NCBI GenBank assembly: GCA_001899635.1
Contig: MKVQ01000048.1
Coordinates: 310,001 to 374,000 of the forward strand
Reading direction: 5' to 3'
Source: Myxococcales bacterium 68-20
GTDB lineage: Bacteria > Myxococcota_A > Polyangia > Polyangiales > Polyangiaceae
DNA: 64,000 nucleotides
Below the pieces are notes generated by a model that was not told the DNA's origin, did no database searches, and saw only the letters and a program-made list of their open reading frames with translations. Within the stretch, counting starts at the first letter, position 1; each line of letters opens with the position of its first letter. The position numbers were made by a program, and so were the translations under genes. This document shows positions 61,518 through 64,000 of this stretch, one piece after another.

Positions 61518-61538
61518 ACGAGACGTCGCGTGTCTCGT
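61518..61538 (-). terminator. Candidate terminator of rhodanese gene
   Basis: ACGAGAC-GTCGCGT-GTCTCGT, perfect 7-bp arms with a 7-nt loop, 6 bp past the rhodanese stop. No T-run. Confidence 0.38.
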
Positions 61539-61544
61539 TCAGTC

Positions 61545-61934
61545 CTACCAGTTCGACATCCCGCCGAGGTCGTAGACGCGCGTGTAGCCGCGCGCACGGA
61601 GGGATGCCGCGGCGCGGGCGGAGCGTTTGCCGGAGTGGCAGTAGAGGACGATCGCTCCGTCCTTCGGCCCGAGATCGTGCTCGGCGATTGCGTCGACGGG
61701 CACGTTGTCCGCGCCGTCGACGTGCTTCTCCGCGTATTCGGCCGGGCTGCGCACGTCGACGAGCTTCGCCCCCTCGCCCACGAGCTTCCTCGCCTGCGCG
61801 CCATCGATGGTGCCGCCCGAGCTTGCGCTCGGCGCCGCCGACGCCGCCTGCTCGGCCGCCGCCGGCGGCGCCGAACGGTCACATGCCGCCAGGAAACAGA
61901 GGATCGCGAGCGTCATCGTGCACGGTCGGAACAT
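61545..61934 (-). CDS. Rhodanese-domain lipoprotein
   Basis: 129 residues from the ATG at 61934. Signal peptide with lipobox CFLAAC (about residue 18), an Ala/Ser linker, then a single rhodanese domain (about 42-129): KLVDVRSPAEYAEKHVDGADNVPV and active loop YCHSGKRSA with catalytic Cys. The domain ends at the C-terminus (GGMSNW). It would transfer sulfane sulfur, e.g. to cyanide or a thiol, outside the cytoplasm. A PspE-like role is a reasonable analogue. Confidence 0.82.
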   Translation of the reverse strand: MFRPCTMTLAILCFLAACDRSAPPAAAEQAASAAPSASSGGTIDGAQARKLVGEGAKLVDVRSPAEYAEKHVDGADNVPVDAIAEHDLGPKDGAIVLYCHSGKRSARAAASLRARGYTRVYDLGGMSNW

Positions 61935-62179
61935 GACGCGCAAAGTAGCATGCAGCGTCGCTCGCACGCGTGAAGCTCCGAAGGAGGTGTGACGCGCGCG
62001 GATGAAGCGCCGACAGCCTCCGACGCGGGGGCGGACTTCGTGTGACCGGCAAGGGCATGGCCTCACCACACGCATCGTCAAGACGGGACCGGACATGGAT
62101 GTGCTCGACACGTTCGACGGCGAGCCCGTTCTCGTCCGCCGACTCCGGATCGCACGCTCGACGCATTCTCACGACACGG

Positions 62180-63136
62180 ATGGAACGCCGCGAGCATCCA
62201 ACCGGCTCCATGGCGCTCTCCTTCGGTCCCTTCGTTCTCGGTGGCAACGTCTTCGGCTGGACCGTCGGGCGTGAGGAAGCGTTTCGCCTGCTCGACGCGT
62301 TCGTCGAGCGTGGCGGGAAGGCGATCGATACGGCAGACGTCTACTCGAGCTGGGCGCCCGGAGCGCAAGGCGGTGAGTCGGAGCAGCTCATCGGTGAGTG
62401 GCTCGCCGCGCGGAAGAACCGCGGCCAGGTCCTCATCGCGACGAAGGTCGCCAAGTGGAAGGCGCAGCCGGGCCTTTCGCCCGAGAACATCCGTACCGCG
62501 ATCGAGGGCTCGCTCCGTCGCCTCGGGACCGACCACGTCGACCTGTACTACGCGCACGAAGACGACCTGAACGTTCCTCAGCTCGAGTACCTCACGGCCT
62601 TCGACGCCCTCGTGAAGGAAGGAAAGGTCCGCGCCCTCGGTGCCTCGAACTTCACGCCGGACCGCCTCGCGTCGGCGCTCGCGCTCGCGCGCCAGAATGG
62701 GCTCCGAGCCTTCGAGGTCTCCCAAGACCACTGGAACCTCGTCGAGCGGGGCATCGAACGGAGCCTCGTGCCGCTGCTCGAGAAGGAGGGCCTGAAGGAG
62801 CTGCCCTACTGGTCGCTCGCATCCGGCTTCCTCACGGGCAAATACCGCTCCGGCGCCCACGTCGAGTCCGCGCGCGCCGGCAGCGCGTCGAAGTACCTCG
62901 ACGATCCGAAGAACGTCGCGCTGCTCGGGTTGATGGACGAGCTGGCCTCGGCGCACGGCGTGTCGGTCACCGCGATCGCGCTCGCATGGCTGAAGGCCCA
63001 GCCCGTCGTCGCGGCGCCGATCGCGAGCGCGCGCACCGTCGACCAGCTCGACGCGCTCTTCGAGTGCGCCAAGGCCACGCTCTCGCCGAGCGACGTCGAG
63101 AAGCTGTCCGCCGCGACGGCTCCTCCGCGTGCGTGA
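62180..63136 (+). CDS. Aldo/keto reductase
   Basis: 318 residues from the ATG at 62180; an ATG at 62210 is equally possible. (beta/alpha)8 AKR motifs: FVLGGNVFGWT, Asp/Tyr of DTADVYSSW, Lys of IATKVAKW and His of LYYAHEDD, forming the catalytic tetrad. RALGASNFTPDRL and a C-terminal VAAPIASARTVDQLD (NADPH binding) follow. An NAD(P)H-dependent reductase of aldehydes or ketones; substrate unknown. Divergent from the rhodanese gene. Confidence 0.85.
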   Translation: MERREHPTGSMALSFGPFVLGGNVFGWTVGREEAFRLLDAFVERGGKAIDTADVYSSWAPGAQGGESEQLIGEWLAARKNRGQVLIATKVAKWKAQPGLSPENIRTAIEGSLRRLGTDHVDLYYAHEDDLNVPQLEYLTAFDALVKEGKVRALGASNFTPDRLASALALARQNGLRAFEVSQDHWNLVERGIERSLVPLLEKEGLKELPYWSLASGFLTGKYRSGAHVESARAGSASKYLDDPKNVALLGLMDELASAHGVSVTAIALAWLKAQPVVAAPIASARTVDQLDALFECAKATLSPSDVEKLSAATAPPRA

Positions 63137-63165
63137 GGAGCGTTCGTGGACGCCGTCCGACCGCT

Positions 63166-63705
63166 TCAATGCGGACGGGCTGCCGCGAGCGTGCCTCCGG
63201 TGAGGCGGTTTGCGTACGTGCTCATCGTGTACGCACCGCAGCCAATCATGATCTCCAGCGCCTGCGCCCGCGTATAGCCCGCGCCGAGGAACGCATCCCA
63301 GATCTCCACTCCGACGTCGCCGCGAGTCACGAGGAGCTCACGAGTGAAGGCGGCGAGCGCGTCCAGACGCGTGTCTCCGAGCGCGACGCCCTCGACAAGC
63401 TTCTCGGCGAGCGCACTCTGGTCGATCCGACGAAGCAGGCGTGAGTGCATCGTGATGCACACCTCGCACCCCACATCGCGTGCGATGACGAGGATGACGA
63501 GCTCGCGCTCGACCGGCGAAAGCGACGTCCGCTCGAAGGCCTGCGCCGCGGCACGGAACGCCTCGAACAGCGCCGGTGCGGTGACCATGCGCGCGACGAC
63601 CGACGGAACGATGCCGAACTCGGCGCGCGTAGCCTCGAGAATGGGGCGCGCCGCTTCGGGAGCGGAGCTCTCGTCGAGATCACTAAATCCACGGTCGATG
63701 GTCAT
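63166..63705 (-). CDS. AhpD/carboxymuconolactone-decarboxylase-like protein
   Basis: 179 residues from the ATG at 63705 (GGAG about 9 bp upstream). All-helical CMD family: LSPVERELVILVIARDVGCEVC, with CEVCITMH giving the CxxCxxxH redox/proton-relay motif of AhpD-like peroxidases. A C-terminal helix pair (GYTRAQALEIMIGCGAY) follows. Likely a small alkylhydroperoxidase or thiol-based oxidoreductase. The upstream MarR-type regulator on the same strand, about 75 bp away, is the probable regulator. Confidence 0.83.
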   Translation of the reverse strand: MTIDRGFSDLDESSAPEAARPILEATRAEFGIVPSVVARMVTAPALFEAFRAAAQAFERTSLSPVERELVILVIARDVGCEVCITMHSRLLRRIDQSALAEKLVEGVALGDTRLDALAAFTRELLVTRGDVGVEIWDAFLGAGYTRAQALEIMIGCGAYTMSTYANRLTGGTLAAARPH

Positions 63706-63720
63706 CGGATGAGCTCCTCT

Positions 63721-63757
63721 CAATTATTGTCAATGCAACTATTTACCCGACGGCTAG
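63721..63757. promoter_or_regulatory. Candidate MarR operator/promoter
   Basis: AT-rich spacer between the AhpD-like and MarR-type genes. It contains ATTG/CAAT half-sites (CAATTATTG and ATTGTCAAT, each 4-1-4 palindromes) in an otherwise GC-rich window. It may be the operator bound by the MarR-type protein and the promoter of the AhpD-like gene. Binding is inferred from position. Confidence 0.45.
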
Positions 63758-63778
63758 CACGAGCTTCGCGCTCCGCGC

Positions 63779-64000
63779 TCAGTCGAGGCGTTCGGCGATG
63801 CGGCGCAACGTCCGACGCGTGATCTCGAGGTCGCGCTCTGGAATGTCCCGTTCGAGCTCGGCGACCAGCTTGCGGACGACGGGCACGAGGGTCTTCTTGG
63901 CCTCGCGTCCCTTCGGCGTGAGCACGACGAGACGAGAGCGCGCGTCTCCGTCATCGACGGCCCGCGCAACCAGACCCGCCTTGCTCATGGAATCCACGAT
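63779..64000 (-). CDS. MarR-family regulator, 3' part
   Basis: The C-terminal ~72 residues are visible and the frame is open at the right edge. SKAGLVARAVDD (recognition helix end), the wing GDARSRLVVLTPKGREA and the long C-terminal dimerisation helix (LVPVVRKLVAELERDIPE) are typical of MarR. It probably represses the adjacent AhpD-like gene and responds to an oxidant or phenolic ligand; that is family inference. The sensing Cys or ligand pocket lies outside the window. Confidence 0.8.
   Translation of the reverse strand: MVDSMSKAGLVARAVDDGDARSRLVVLTPKGREAKKTLVPVVRKLVAELERDIPERDLEITRRTLRRIAERLD

Overview
This is a high-GC chromosomal window, probably from a Myxococcota bacterium of the Polyangiales/Labilithrix type. 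The inference rests on GC-rich third positions, very many secreted lipoproteins with Asp/Pro/Ser-rich linkers, three Hanks-type Ser/Thr kinases, delta-60 and RCC1 repeat proteins, Cys-rich CGxCG-repeat proteins and IgGFc-binding-domain proteins. No rRNA, tRNA, CRISPR array, transposase or phage gene was seen. By lipobox inspection about 26 of the roughly 53 genes encode predicted lipoproteins.

The dominant feature is a gene module present three times. Read in its direction of transcription (minus strand), the order is: ECF-type sigma factor, single-pass membrane protein with a TPR-like C-terminus (anti-sigma position), Cys-rich repeat lipoprotein, propeller lipoprotein A, propeller lipoprotein B, RCC1-repeat lipoprotein, and a ~600-residue IgGFc-binding-domain lipoprotein. 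Each copy also has one exported protein with a barrel-like C-terminal half. Copy 1 is 6685-16020, copy 2 is 23901-33442 and copy 3 is 38856-46969. Copy 3 lacks the RCC1 gene. The barrel-like gene changes place and orientation: convergent at the 3' end in copy 1, divergent from sigma in copy 2, and first in line with sigma in copy 3. Many junctions are ATGA or GTGA overlaps, so the genes are probably translated as a coupled unit. A reasonable reading is a sigma-controlled cell-surface assembly made in three paralogous versions.

Region by region: 1-6343 is a delta-60 protein fragment followed by an imelysin-like lipoprotein, an HTTM membrane protein and a TonB-dependent FecA-like receptor, probably a metal-uptake operon. 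6685-16020 is module copy 1, with a membrane Ser/Thr kinase just upstream. 17725-23702 holds a GGYGGPPP-repeat membrane protein, a PaaK-like/SufS-like pair, a Band-7 lipoprotein with a small lipoprotein, and another small lipoprotein. 23757-34965 is module copy 2, flanked by a ~110-bp direct repeat: the right copy lies inside a CpsD/ParA-like ATPase gene and the left copy is an orphan fragment of it. 35017-37923 has a small membrane protein, a truncated coding remnant and a two-gene unit coding a possible sensor and a coiled-coil Ser/Thr kinase. 37999-46969 is module copy 3 plus a downstream Cys-rich lipoprotein.

47233-51486 carries a MalY/PatB-type aminotransferase, a stand-alone RelA/SpoT-domain protein and a third kinase. 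51797-55794 encodes a very large Cys-rich lipoprotein and a small lipoprotein partner. The rest (55883-64000) is an assortment: small lipoproteins, an M20 hydantoinase/carbamoylase-type amidohydrolase, a TPR lipoprotein, a rhodanese lipoprotein, an aldo/keto reductase, an AhpD-like protein, and a MarR-type regulator cut by the window edge.
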